A stretch of DNA of 64,000 bases. Origin: Sphingomonas sp. BAUL-RG-20F-R05-02 (GTDB lineage: Bacteria; Pseudomonadota; Alphaproteobacteria; Sphingomonadales; Sphingomonadaceae). Shown here piece by piece: positions 24,414 to 33,259 of the stretch. The stretch is taken from positions 62,001 to 126,000 of the forward strand of contig NZ_JAKNQH010000003.1 of the NCBI RefSeq assembly GCF_022662305.1, written 5' to 3'. Position 1 is the first letter of the stretch; every line of letters begins with the position of its first letter. Below the pieces are notes generated by a model that saw only the letters and a list, made by a program, of their open reading frames with translations, did no database searches and was not told where the DNA came from. The position numbers and the translations under genes were made by a program.

Positions 24414-25423
24414 ATGCGATGACCCCGATGCGCACCTATACCGGTGTCGAGCGTGCCGCCGTGCTGATGATGCTGGTCGGCGAGGAAGAAGCCGCCGCCA
24501 TCCTCCAGAAGCTCGAACCCGAGGAAGTCCGCCAGCTTGGCAAGGCGATGTTCGCGGTGGCGGACGTGAGCGAGGCCGAGGTGGAGAGCGTGCTCGACGA
24601 CTTCATCGACAAGGCGCGCGAGCGTACCACGATCGGCTTCGATCCGCGCCCCAAGATCGAATCGGTGATGACCAAGGCGCTCGGCCGCGAAAAGGCCGAC
24701 AGCGTGCTGGCGCGGATCGTGCCGGCGCAGGATGCTTGCCAGATCGACCTGCTCGATTGGCTCGACGCGCCCGAGATCGCCGCGACGATCGAGAAGGAGC
24801 ATCCCCAGATCGCCGCCGTGCTGATCGCCAACCTCGATCCCGCCGTCGCCGCGCAGGTGCTTGAGTTGCTGCCCGATGCGGTGCAGCCCGACATCCTGCA
24901 CCGCATCGCGCGGCTCGGGCCGATCACGCCGGAGGCGGTCGATACCCTGCGCACCGTGCTGGCCAAGCGTTCGGGCAAGACCCAGGGCGGCGCGGGCGTC
25001 ACGCTCGGCGGCACCAAGGAGGCGGCGAAGATCATGTCGTCCGCGCGCAAAACCACCGAGCAGCGCGTGATGCCCAAATTGTTCAAGATCGACCGCGAAG
25101 TCGCCAAGGCGATCGAGGAGGCGATGTTCGTGTTCGACAACCTGCTCGACCTCGACGACAAGAACCTCGGCACGCTGATCCGCAACATCGACGGCGATGT
25201 GCTGACCCGGGCGCTGAAGGGCGTGGACGAGGCGGCGCGGAACCGGTTCCTGGGCTGCATGTCGGCGCGCGCCGCCGACGGTATTCGCGACGAAATGGAA
25301 TCGCGCGGGCCGATGAAGCTCTCCGAAGTGCTGGAAGCGCAAAAGGTCATCATCCAGATCGCGCGCAATCTTGCCAAGGACGGCACGATCCAGATGGGCG
25401 GAGGCGAGGACGATTATGTCTAA
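24410..25423 (+). CDS. fliG: Flagellar motor switch protein FliG
   Basis: 337 residues, normal FliG. Recognisable blocks are TGVERAAVLMMLVGEEEAAAILQKLEPEEVRQLGKAM at the N-terminus, the central EHPQIAAVLIANLDPAVAAQVLELLPDAVQPDILHRIARL, and the C-terminal torque region FVFDNLLDLDDKNLGTLIRNIDGDVLTRALKG. FliG sits between FliF and FliM and is the point where MotA pushes. It overlaps fliF and fliH. Confidence 0.97.
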   Translation: MNAMTPMRTYTGVERAAVLMMLVGEEEAAAILQKLEPEEVRQLGKAMFAVADVSEAEVESVLDDFIDKARERTTIGFDPRPKIESVMTKALGREKADSVLARIVPAQDACQIDLLDWLDAPEIAATIEKEHPQIAAVLIANLDPAVAAQVLELLPDAVQPDILHRIARLGPITPEAVDTLRTVLAKRSGKTQGGAGVTLGGTKEAAKIMSSARKTTEQRVMPKLFKIDREVAKAIEEAMFVFDNLLDLDDKNLGTLIRNIDGDVLTRALKGVDEAARNRFLGCMSARAADGIRDEMESRGPMKLSEVLEAQKVIIQIARNLAKDGTIQMGGGEDDYV

Positions 25424-26189
25424 CTTCATCTCCGGCCTTGCTACCGCGCGTCACGATGCCCTTGGCGAAGCGTTGCAACGCGCGTTTGATGTCATGCCGG
25501 GCTTTGCGGCGGCGGAAGCGCGCGGCATCGCGGCGGCCTATACCGCCGCCTTTACCGCGCGTGACGAGGCGGTCGCACACGGCGTCTCCGCGCCGGACGG
25601 TCCACGCCACTTCTCACCAGCCGACCCCGCCGCCGATCCCACCGAGGGCTGGGACCCGTTCGAGCCGGAGGCCGAGCCCATCGGCCCGAGCCTCTTCGTC
25701 GATCCGGTCGAAGTCGCGCGTAGTGCCGGTTATGACGCGGGGTATGCCGATGCGCTCGCCGAGGCGCGCGCGGTAGCCGATCGCGACCAGACGCTGCTGG
25801 CGCAGCTCGGCGCGGCGTTGCAGGCGGGCAGCCGGCTTGACCGCGAGGCGGTCGCGCGCCGGCTGCGGCAGACGGTGCTGTATCTCGTCACGCAATTGGT
25901 CGGCGAGATTGGCGTCGCGCCGGAGCGGCTGGCCAAGCGGATCACCGCCGCCACCGACCTGCTGAGCGACCAAACCGAATCGGCTATGCTGCGCGTCAAC
26001 CCCGGCGACGTCGCGCTGCTGGAGGGCAAGCTGCCGGCCAGCGTGTTCGCGGTCGGCGATGCTGGCGTCGCGCGCGGCAGCTTCGTGCTCGAGGCCGCCT
26101 CGACTATCGTCGAGGACGGGCCGGAACTGTGGCTCGAACAGCTTGCCCACGCAATCGAACGGGTCGCCGTCCCGGGGGATGAGACCTGA
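25416..26189 (+). CDS. fliH: Flagellar export ATPase regulator FliH
   Basis: 257 residues from ATG 25416; the start lies inside the last codons of fliG (8-nt overlap). The N-terminus is Ala/Pro-rich, the middle carries AGYDAGYADALAEARAVADRDQTLLAQLG, a FliH-type helical stretch, and the C-terminus TESAMLRVNPGDVALLEGKLPAS and VLEAASTIVEDGPELWLEQL. FliH binds FliI and holds it inactive until docking on FliN. Context between fliG and fliI supports the call. Confidence 0.85.
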   Translation: MSNFISGLATARHDALGEALQRAFDVMPGFAAAEARGIAAAYTAAFTARDEAVAHGVSAPDGPRHFSPADPAADPTEGWDPFEPEAEPIGPSLFVDPVEVARSAGYDAGYADALAEARAVADRDQTLLAQLGAALQAGSRLDREAVARRLRQTVLYLVTQLVGEIGVAPERLAKRITAATDLLSDQTESAMLRVNPGDVALLEGKLPASVFAVGDAGVARGSFVLEAASTIVEDGPELWLEQLAHAIERVAVPGDET

Positions 26190-27514
26190 TGCTCAACCGA
26201 TTTACCGGCGATTATCTCGAGTCGCTCGGTCTTGCCCTTGATCCCGCGCCGAAAGTGTCGGGGCGGCTGGCGTCGTATGACGGGCTGCTGATGGAGGCGG
26301 TCGGACTGTCATTGCCGGTCGGGACGGTGTGTCAGATCGGCGCGAAAGGCGTGGGCGTCGAGGCCGAGGTGATTGGCTTCCGAAACGGTCGTACCTTGCT
26401 GATGAATCTTGGTGGCCCCGCGCCTTTGTTGCCGCAGATGCCGGTGCGACCGGTCGGCGAACCGGGCGAGGCGGAGGTCGGCGCGGCGCTGCTCGGGCGG
26501 GTGCTCGACGGTGCGGGCAAGCCGATCGACGGGCTCGGCCCGATCCGGGGCGCCGGGCGCTGGCCATTGGCGGGCAAGCTGCAAAGCCCGCTCGATCGTG
26601 GCCGCGTGCTGCAGCCGCTCGACGTTGGCGTGCGGGCGATCAACGGATTGCTGACGGTCGGGCAGGGGCAGCGGATCGGCATCATGGCGGGATCGGGCGT
26701 CGGCAAATCGGTGCTGCTCGGCATGATCGTGCGCGCCGCCAAGGCCGACGTGATCGTGATCGGCCTGATCGGCGAGCGCAGCCGGGAAGTGGCCGACTTC
26801 CTCGAAACCAAGGTAGCGGGGGAAGCGCGTAAACGCGCCGTCGTGGTCGCGGTGCCGGCCAATCACTCGCCGGTGTTGCGCATCCGTGGGGCTTTGCGCG
26901 CCACCGCGATCGCCGAGGCGTTTCGCGCCGAGGGCAAGCAGGTGCTGCTCATCATGGACAGCCTTACCCGCGTGGCGCACGCCGGGCGTGAGATCGGCCT
27001 AGCACTGGGTGAACCGGCGTCGGCGCGCGGCTATCCACCCTCGGCGATCGCGATGCTGCCCAACCTGATCGAGCGTGCCGGCACCGACGTGCACAGCGGC
27101 GGCTCGATCACCGCGATCTACACGGTGCTGGCGGATGGTGACGACGGCAACGACCCGGTGGTGGATTCGGCGCGCTCGATCCTTGATGGGCATATCGTGC
27201 TCTCGCGCGCGCTTGCCGAGCGTGGCGTGTATCCCGCGATCGACATCGGTCCCTCGGTGAGCCGGGTGATGACCGACATCACGCCAAAGCCGCACCAGCA
27301 GGCGGCGCGGACGCTCCGGCGACACCTCGCCACTTATGAGGAGAACCGCGACCTCGTGCTGATGGGCGCGTATCGTGCCGGAGCGGATCCGGCGATCGAC
27401 GCAGCGCTCGCGTGTCATCCCGCGATTATGGAATATGTGAAGCAGGACCCGGATGAGATGGTGCCGCTGGCCGATGCGGTGGGGGAACTGACGGGCGTGT
27501 TCGGTGACGGTTAG
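26189..27514 (+). CDS. fliI: Flagellar export ATPase FliI
   Basis: 441 residues. FliI is the F1-beta-like ATPase that energises flagellar protein export. The P-loop GSGVGKS is at about 168-174 (IMAGSGVGKSVLLGMI). VIGLIGERSREVADFLE and VLLIMDSLTRVAHAGREIGLALGEP follow in the expected order. The C-terminal DIGPSVSRVM is standard. The start shares one base with the fliH stop. Length and motifs leave little doubt. Confidence 0.97.
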   Translation: MLNRFTGDYLESLGLALDPAPKVSGRLASYDGLLMEAVGLSLPVGTVCQIGAKGVGVEAEVIGFRNGRTLLMNLGGPAPLLPQMPVRPVGEPGEAEVGAALLGRVLDGAGKPIDGLGPIRGAGRWPLAGKLQSPLDRGRVLQPLDVGVRAINGLLTVGQGQRIGIMAGSGVGKSVLLGMIVRAAKADVIVIGLIGERSREVADFLETKVAGEARKRAVVVAVPANHSPVLRIRGALRATAIAEAFRAEGKQVLLIMDSLTRVAHAGREIGLALGEPASARGYPPSAIAMLPNLIERAGTDVHSGGSITAIYTVLADGDDGNDPVVDSARSILDGHIVLSRALAERGVYPAIDIGPSVSRVMTDITPKPHQQAARTLRRHLATYEENRDLVLMGAYRAGADPAIDAALACHPAIMEYVKQDPDEMVPLADAVGELTGVFGDG

Positions 27515-27524
27515 GCTGCGTTGA

Positions 27525-27950
27525 ATGGCCGATAAGAAGAAACTCGAACGCCTGCTGCGCGTCCGCACCTTGCAACTCGGCCTGGTGCGCGCCGATGAGG
27601 CGCAGGCGCACGCCCGCGTCGCCAGCGAGGCGAATCTACGCGCGCGCATTGCGCAGCTTGCCGGCGACGTCGCGCCTACGTCAAGTCCGACGCCTACCGC
27701 CGGTGTGTCGCTCGTCGCGGCCGCGCACTTCCGCGAGCGACTGCACCATAGCGCCGAAGCCGCCGAGGGCCGCGTGCGCGCGGCGCAGGCGGTGGCAGCC
27801 CGCGCGGCCGAGGCGACACGCGAGGCCAAGCGCGACCAGAGCGCGATCGAAAAGCTGATGGAGCGTGCCGCCGCCGAGGCCGCGCTCAAGGAGATCCGCG
27901 CCCTGGAAGCGGCACCGCCGTCGCGCAAAATCCGGCACGATCCTTGCTGA
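27525..27950 (+). CDS. fliJ: Flagellar export protein FliJ (coiled-coil)
   Basis: 141 residues with an Ala/Arg-rich helical composition, beginning MADKKKLERLLRVRTLQLGL. A long helix at about 75-130 (FRERLHHSAEAAEGRVRAAQAVAARAAEATREAKRDQSAIEKLMERAAAEA) is consistent with the two-helix FliJ stalk that sits in the FliI ring. Position directly after fliI and before fliK is the main evidence; the family is weakly conserved. Confidence 0.75.
   Translation: MADKKKLERLLRVRTLQLGLVRADEAQAHARVASEANLRARIAQLAGDVAPTSSPTPTAGVSLVAAAHFRERLHHSAEAAEGRVRAAQAVAARAAEATREAKRDQSAIEKLMERAAAEAALKEIRALEAAPPSRKIRHDPC
27933..27948 (+). promoter_or_regulatory. Sigma-54 promoter of fliK and downstream genes
   Basis: CGGCACGATCCTTGCT matches TGGCAC-N5-TTGCT with one mismatch (C for the first T). 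It overlaps the last codons of fliJ, about 45 nt before the fliK ATG. A short hairpin (TCCACGCC...GGCGTGGA, 27951-27978) would sit in the leader. Confidence 0.65.
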
Positions 27951-27992
27951 TCCACGCCTGAGCGCCTGCGGGCGTGGAGTATCGGGGGGTCA

Positions 27993-30269
27993 ATGGTCGC
28001 GCTTTCGCCTGTCAGTCAAACTATGTCCGCGCTTGCCGATGGTCGCCGCGCGCCGCGTGGGGATGCGGATGGCAGCTTCGCGCTGGCGCTGGCCGCGCTG
28101 AGCGGTGGTGATGACGACGGCAACCTGGTCGCACCGCCGCAACGGCAAGACGAAGCCGACGGCGGCAAGGCCTTGCCGGGTACCGCTGCTGATCCTGCCG
28201 CCCCGGCGATGCTCGAATCGCTGCGGTGGTCGCCTGCCGGGCTGTCGCCGAGCGCGCCGGTGCCGGCCGATCTACAGCCGGCGATCGTCGCGCGCGATCC
28301 CATGTCGGACGACACCCGCGTTTCCGGCAGCGCGCGTGAGGCAGTGGTCGGCGACGCTGCGGTTCGCGCCAAGTTACCCGATCTGTTGCCAAACGCGCGG
28401 TTCACGGCGGTTCCGGCGGTTCCGGCGGGTAGCGCGAAGCCGGCACCGGCCTCCCTGCAGCCGGCGATCGTCGTGCGCGATCCCGTCTCGGATAACACCG
28501 GCATTTTTGTCAGCGCGCGTAAAGCGGCGGTGGCCGCCGCCGCGGTTGGCACCAAGTTACCCAATCTATTGCCAAACGCGCGGTTCGCGCCGGTCGCGCC
28601 AGCGGCGGTCCCGGTGGGTTTCGACAAGCCAGCGCCGGCTGCCGAGACGCTTGGCGCGCCGGTGCCGGCCGGCCTGCAGCCGGCGATCGTCGCGCGCGAT
28701 CCCGTGTTGGGCCACACCGGCATCCCTGAAATGGCTGCTAAGACGGTGATCGGCGATGCCTCGGTGCACGCTACGCCATCTGACCTGTCCCACGCCGCCG
28801 ATCACAGCGCAGCGCTGCACGTCGCGGTGGCGTCACAGGGCCAGCCGCAGCCTGCGCGGGGCGCCACGCCGACAGTTTCCGTCCACGTCGCCGCGCTTGG
28901 CACGGACTCGACCAAGCATGAGGATCGCAAGAAGGCGACCGCCGATCCCGTCGTTCCACAAACAGGGCTGACTACCGAAATCGCGTTGCAGAACGTGGCG
29001 CAGCCGACCGGCGACACCCGCCATGTGCCGCTCGATCTGCGCGACGATACCGGTCCGCAAAAGATGATCGACCATATCGAAACGCTGCGGGACGACGCGG
29101 ATGCGAACGACACGCACATCCGGCTCGCGCCCGAGGCGCTCGGCGGGGTGGATGTGGCGGTACGACGCTCGGGCGATGCCGTGCACGTTCAATTCACCGC
29201 CAAAACCGAGGCCACGCGCGCGCTGCTCACCGAGGCGCAGCCGCGTCTGGTCGAGCTCGCGGATCAGCGCGGCGTGCGGATCGCCGGCGCTAGCGTGGAT
29301 AGTGGCACCGATGGCGCGGGTAGCGAAAGCGGGCGGCAGTCCCAGCCGCAGCGCCCGGCCAGCCCGTCGACCCTCGACCCTCGACTGTTGTGGTTGCCTA
29401 CCGGGCTGTTGCCGAACGCGCCGGTCGCGCCAGCGGCGGTCCAGGTGGGTATCGCCAAGCCGGCCCCGGTCATCGGCGCGCTTGGCGCGCCGGCGATGGC
29501 CGACCCGCAGCCCGCGATCGTCGTGCGTGATCCCGTATCAGGGGGCATCGGCTCTTCCGACGTTTCGAATACAGCGGTGGTCGGTGACGCCGCGCTTCGC
29601 GCCACGCCATCTGACCTGTTTCGCGCCGCGGACCACGGCGCAGCGCTGCACGTCGCGGTAGCGCCGGTGGCGATACAGGCCCAGCCGCAGCCTGCGCGGG
29701 GCGCCACGCCAACGGTTTCCGTCGACGTCGCCGCGCTTGGCATGGATCCGATCAAGTATGACGATCGCAAGAAGGCGGCTGCCGATCCAATCGTTCCACA
29801 AACGGGGCTGACCACCGAAGTCGCGTTGCGGAACGTGGTGCAGCCGACTGGCGAGACCCGCCATGTGCCGCTCGATCTGCGCGGAGATACCGGTCTGCAA
29901 AAAATGATCGACCATATCGAAACGCTGCGGGACGACGCGAATGCGAACGACACGCACATCCGGCTGGTGCCCGACGCGCTGGGCGGGGTTGATGTGGCGG
30001 TGCGACGCTCGGGCGATGCCGTGCACGTCCATTTCACCGCCGAAACCGAGGCCACGCGCGCGCTGCTCACCGAGGCGCAGCCGCGTCTGGTCGAGCTCGC
30101 GGATCAACGCGGCGTGCGGATCGCGGGCGCAACCGTGGATAGCGGCACCGGCGGCGCGGGTAGCGGAAGCGGGCAGCAGCCCCAGCCGCAGCGCCAGGCT
30201 CCAGCCACCGCCAATGTTTTCATTCCCACCACAATTGAGGGAGCCGGCGAAGATGCCCGGCTCGCCTGA
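27993..30269 (+). CDS. fliK: Flagellar hook-length control protein FliK with internally duplicated hook domain
   Basis: 758 residues, longer than most FliK proteins. FliK measures the hook and switches export specificity. Two ~278-residue units (about 191-468 and 469-747) are nearly the same. Each contains the C-terminal switch pattern QKMIDHIETLRDDA, HIRL(A/V)P(E/D)ALGGVDVAVRRSGDAVHV and LLTEAQPRLVELADQRGVRIAGA. The motif QPAIV(A/V)RDP recurs at about residues 95, 156, 229 and 506, a shorter repeat layer in the Pro/Ala-rich N-terminal half. The expected domain normally occurs once. Whether both copies act is unknown. ATG 27993 has a G-rich Shine-Dalgarno. Confidence 0.9.
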   Translation: MVALSPVSQTMSALADGRRAPRGDADGSFALALAALSGGDDDGNLVAPPQRQDEADGGKALPGTAADPAAPAMLESLRWSPAGLSPSAPVPADLQPAIVARDPMSDDTRVSGSAREAVVGDAAVRAKLPDLLPNARFTAVPAVPAGSAKPAPASLQPAIVVRDPVSDNTGIFVSARKAAVAAAAVGTKLPNLLPNARFAPVAPAAVPVGFDKPAPAAETLGAPVPAGLQPAIVARDPVLGHTGIPEMAAKTVIGDASVHATPSDLSHAADHSAALHVAVASQGQPQPARGATPTVSVHVAALGTDSTKHEDRKKATADPVVPQTGLTTEIALQNVAQPTGDTRHVPLDLRDDTGPQKMIDHIETLRDDADANDTHIRLAPEALGGVDVAVRRSGDAVHVQFTAKTEATRALLTEAQPRLVELADQRGVRIAGASVDSGTDGAGSESGRQSQPQRPASPSTLDPRLLWLPTGLLPNAPVAPAAVQVGIAKPAPVIGALGAPAMADPQPAIVVRDPVSGGIGSSDVSNTAVVGDAALRATPSDLFRAADHGAALHVAVAPVAIQAQPQPARGATPTVSVDVAALGMDPIKYDDRKKAAADPIVPQTGLTTEVALRNVVQPTGETRHVPLDLRGDTGLQKMIDHIETLRDDANANDTHIRLVPDALGGVDVAVRRSGDAVHVHFTAETEATRALLTEAQPRLVELADQRGVRIAGATVDSGTGGAGSGSGQQPQPQRQAPATANVFIPTTIEGAGEDARLA
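28565..30231 (+). repeat. Tandem duplication inside fliK, two ~0.83-kb units
   Basis: Unit 1 is roughly 28565-29398 and unit 2 roughly 29398-30231. Shared sequence anchors are 831 nt apart near the start and 840 nt apart near the end, the difference being a 9-nt (three-codon) insertion in unit 2. The hook-length domain half is the most alike, with long runs of identical bases, implying recent duplication or gene conversion. Confidence 0.9.
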
Positions 30270-30283
30270 CAGGAGCTTGACCG

Positions 30284-30883
30284 ATGAGTGACGCAAAGGC
30301 CGACGACAAGGCGCCCAAGAAGAAGGGCGGCATGATGAAGATGCTGATGTTGGGCGTCGGACTGCTGGTGCTGGTCGGCGGCGGCGTGGCAGGCGGCTTG
30401 TTCGCGGCGAAGGCCGGGTTCTTCGGCGGCGCTGCGGCGAGGGCCGAGCCGGCCGGCCCCAAGCTCGTTCCCAAAAGCGAGCAGAAGCGCGTCAGTGCAA
30501 GTGGCGACGCAAAGGAGGGTGGATCGAGCGGCAACGCACCCCCTACGGGCGAGGGCGGCGACAAATACGCGTCAAATTACTACGCTATGGACAAGGAGTT
30601 CACCTCCAACCTCCAGGACAGTACGCATTTCATCCAGGTCGGCCTCGCGGTGTCGACGCCGTACGACGACAGCGTGATCGCGAATTTGAAAACCAACGAG
30701 ATCGCGGTGCGATCGGCGATCCTGATGGCGCTTGGCGACACGACCGAGGAGCAGGTGTTCACCAGTGCGGGCAAACAGCAGCTCCAGAAGCGGCTGGCCA
30801 AGGCAATTAACGATACATTGCAGCAAAAAGAGGGATTCGGCGGGATTGGTAACGTCTACTTTACCAATTTTGTTGTTCAGTGA
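30284..30883 (+). CDS. fliL: Flagellar basal body-associated protein FliL
   Basis: 199 residues with a lysine-rich cytosolic start (KADDKAPKKKGG), one membrane helix at about residues 18-40, and a periplasmic domain with YYAMDKEFTSNLQDSTHFIQVGLAVSTPYDDSVIANLKTNEIAVRSAILMALG and a final GIGNVYFTNFVVQ. FliL surrounds the stator and supports torque. It precedes fliM, the standard order. Confidence 0.93.
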   Translation: MSDAKADDKAPKKKGGMMKMLMLGVGLLVLVGGGVAGGLFAAKAGFFGGAAARAEPAGPKLVPKSEQKRVSASGDAKEGGSSGNAPPTGEGGDKYASNYYAMDKEFTSNLQDSTHFIQVGLAVSTPYDDSVIANLKTNEIAVRSAILMALGDTTEEQVFTSAGKQQLQKRLAKAINDTLQQKEGFGGIGNVYFTNFVVQ

Positions 30884-30889
30884 AGATGC

Positions 30890-31837
30890 ATGGTTAACGG
30901 CTCTTCACCCCTGACAAGCGAACGGCGCGAGCGATCGCGTGCGGCGGATCACGGCGCTTTGGGGTCGGCGAACCTCAACCCGTTCGGCGATCTGCACACG
31001 TTGCAGCATCTCTCCGCGCGGCTGGCGCGGGGGTTGGGCGGGGTGCTGGAGCCGCTGCTCCGCCGGGAGCTTCGCACCTGGGCGGAGCCGCTGGTGGTGC
31101 AGCGTTTCACCGATTACCGCGCCGAGCGGCCGGACGGGCTGACCGCGTGGCAGCCGCTGGCGATGACGTCGGTGCGGGGGGCGGCCGGACAGGCGCTCGC
31201 CGTGTTCGACGGGCGGTTCGTGCTGGAACTGCTCGACCTGTTCTTCGGCGGGACCGGCAGCGCGCCGGCTGAGATGCCGAGCGAGTTCACCCCAGCCGCC
31301 GAGGCCTTGGTCGCGCGCATCGGCGACATGCTCGCCGAGCCGCTGCGGCAGGCGTGGGAGCCACTCGCCAGACTTGAGTTCGCCGCCGGAGATCCAGAGG
31401 CGAACCCCTCGCTGATCCACGATTTCGATGGCGACGATGCGGTCGTCGTCACGCGCTTCGGGCTTGCCTCGGGGCGCGAGAAGCCGATCTTCATCGACCT
31501 GCTCTATCCGGTGTCGGGCCTCAAACCGTTCGCGCCGTCGCTGACCGGCAAGGTCCACGGCAAGACCGCCGAGCCTGACCCGACGTGGCGCGCCGGTCTG
31601 ACCCGCGCGGCGATGAACGTGCGTTTTCCGATCCGCTCCGTGCTGGCCGAGCCGATGATCTCGCTCGCGGTGCTGATGGAATTGAAGGCGGGTGACGTCA
31701 TCCCGATCAGCGTCGGCGCGGAAGTGCCGGTGATGGTCGGTGGCGACTGCCTCGGCACCGGCACGGTCGGCACCTCCAACGGCAAGGCGGCGATCCGCCT
31801 CAACACCCTTCGCGCATTTCACGAGGAAGACCAATGA
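30890..31837 (+). CDS. fliM: Flagellar motor switch protein FliM
   Basis: 315 residues, first protein of the C-ring layer that binds CheY-P. The N-terminal part is degenerate; a clear CheY-binding helix of the usual type is not obvious. The FliM-type central domain includes LQHLSARLARGLGGVLEPLLRRELRTWAEPLVVQRFTDY and GRFVLELLDLFFGGTG. The C-terminal SpoA domain is recognisable (LAVLMELKAGDVIPISVGAEVPVMVGGDCLGTGTVGTSNGKAAIRL). It overlaps fliN by 4 nt. Confidence 0.92.
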   Translation: MVNGSSPLTSERRERSRAADHGALGSANLNPFGDLHTLQHLSARLARGLGGVLEPLLRRELRTWAEPLVVQRFTDYRAERPDGLTAWQPLAMTSVRGAAGQALAVFDGRFVLELLDLFFGGTGSAPAEMPSEFTPAAEALVARIGDMLAEPLRQAWEPLARLEFAAGDPEANPSLIHDFDGDDAVVVTRFGLASGREKPIFIDLLYPVSGLKPFAPSLTGKVHGKTAEPDPTWRAGLTRAAMNVRFPIRSVLAEPMISLAVLMELKAGDVIPISVGAEVPVMVGGDCLGTGTVGTSNGKAAIRLNTLRAFHEEDQ

Positions 31838-32124
31838 ACGACATGACCGGCGCCTTTGCCGCCGAGGCGAGCGTCGCCGCCAACTTCCGGCTGTTGCAGG
31901 ATGTCGACGTCAAGCTGACGGTCGAGATCGGCTCGACCAGCCTGACGCTGCGTGAACTGCTCGCGCTCGGCGAATCGAGCGTGATCGAACTCGATCGCCA
32001 CGCCAACGAACTGCTCGACGTGCTGGTCAACGGTACGCTGATCGGGCGCGGCGAGGTGGTGACGGTGGGCGACCGCTTCGGCGTGCGGATGACCGAGCTG
32101 GTCTCCCCGGACAAGCGGGCCTGA
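31834..32124 (+). CDS. fliN: Flagellar motor switch protein FliN
   Basis: 96 residues of the SpoA fold: LLQDVDVKLTVEIGSTSLTLRELLALGESSVIELDRHANELLDVLVNGTLIGRGEVVTVGDRFGVRMTELV. FliN is the outer C-ring protein and an export-docking platform for FliH. Length and motifs are normal. The order fliM-fliN-fliO-fliP is conserved. Confidence 0.96.
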   Translation: MNDMTGAFAAEASVAANFRLLQDVDVKLTVEIGSTSLTLRELLALGESSVIELDRHANELLDVLVNGTLIGRGEVVTVGDRFGVRMTELVSPDKRA

Positions 32125-32131
32125 TCCAGTC

Positions 32132-32392
32132 ATGATGTGGTCCTACATCCTCAAGCTCGTCATCCTGTTGCCGCTGGTATGCGGCCTGATGGTCGGCTGC
32201 CTGTACCTGTGGCGCAAACTCGAATCGCGGATGCCGGGCCAACCCGCCAACCGGATGCTGGCGGTCAAGGAGACGATGATGATCTCCCCCACCGTCAAAC
32301 TCGCCGTGCTGGAGTTCGAGGGCCGCAAGCTGCTCGTCTCGGTCAGCCGCGCGGGCGTCGCGCTGGTGGATCGCGGGGACGTGACCAAATGA
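32132..32392 (+). CDS. fliO: Flagellar export apparatus protein FliO
   Basis: 86 residues with a single N-terminal helix (SYILKLVILLPLVCGLMVGCLYLW) followed by a short cytosolic tail with AVKETMMISPTVKLAVLEFEGRKLLVSVSRAGVALVDRG, the FliO pattern. It assists FliP assembly. Small size is usual. The stop overlaps fliP. Confidence 0.9.
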   Translation: MMWSYILKLVILLPLVCGLMVGCLYLWRKLESRMPGQPANRMLAVKETMMISPTVKLAVLEFEGRKLLVSVSRAGVALVDRGDVTK

Positions 32393-33255
32393 GCGTGACG
32401 GTGACGCGCAAGGGCAAAGGACCGGCGCTGTTCAAGACGGCAACTCCGGCCCGCAAGGGCGGACTGCTCGCCAAGCTGCTGCTGGTCGTGCTCGGCATGG
32501 TGTTCACGCTGATCGTCGCGCATCCCGCCTTTGCGCAAACGCTGCCGGCGGTGACGCCGCCCGCCGTCCCCGGCGCGGGCGATGCGGTGGATCATGCGCT
32601 GAAGGACCTTGGCGGCGGCAACGCGCCGCTCGCGCTTTCCTTGCAGATCCTCATCATCATGGGGCTGCTGACGGTATTGCCCGGCATCCTGCTGATGATG
32701 ACGAGCTTCACGCGCATCCTCATCGTGCTATCGATCCTGCGGCAGGCGCTTGGGCTGCAACAGACGCCGCCCAACCAGGTGCTGGTCGGCCTCGCCATGT
32801 TCCTGTCGTTCTTCGTGATGGCGCCGGTTATCAACGAGATGAACACCACCGCAATCCAGCCCTACGCCGCCAGCCAGATCAGCGCGACCGAGATGATCAA
32901 GCGCGCCGCCGTGCCGCTGCACAGCTTCATGGCGAAACAGACCCGCAAGAAGGACATCACCATGTTCGCGGGCATCGCCAAGAGCGGGCCGTACCAGAGC
33001 GCCAACGACATTCCCTTCTCGGTGCTGCTGCCGTCGTTCATCACCAGTGAACTCAAGACCGCGTTCCAGATCGGCTTCCTCGTGTTCCTGCCGTTCATCG
33101 TGATCGATCTCGTCGTCGCGACGGTGCTGATGGCGCTCGGCATGATGATGCTGTCGCCGACGATCATCTCGCTCCCCTTCAAGCTGCTGCTGTTCGTGCT
33201 GGTCGATGGCTGGGCGCTGACGATGGGTAGCCTCGCCAATTCGTTCGTGAGTTGA
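32389..33255 (+). CDS. fliP: Flagellar export gate protein FliP
   Basis: 288 residues from ATG 32389, which overlaps the fliO stop. The N-terminus is a long, basic signal-like segment ending HPAFA. The gate core is classical: LILLIVLS-type helices seen as LQILIIMGLLTVLPGILLMMTSFTRILIVLSILRQALGLQQTPPNQVLVGLAMFLSFFVMAPV and LLPSFITSELKTAFQIGFLVFLPFIVIDLVVATVLMALGMMMLSP. FliP forms the helical pore with FliQ and FliR. Clear family. Confidence 0.97.
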   Translation: MSVTVTRKGKGPALFKTATPARKGGLLAKLLLVVLGMVFTLIVAHPAFAQTLPAVTPPAVPGAGDAVDHALKDLGGGNAPLALSLQILIIMGLLTVLPGILLMMTSFTRILIVLSILRQALGLQQTPPNQVLVGLAMFLSFFVMAPVINEMNTTAIQPYAASQISATEMIKRAAVPLHSFMAKQTRKKDITMFAGIAKSGPYQSANDIPFSVLLPSFITSELKTAFQIGFLVFLPFIVIDLVVATVLMALGMMMLSPTIISLPFKLLLFVLVDGWALTMGSLANSFVS

Positions 33256-33259
33256 ACCA

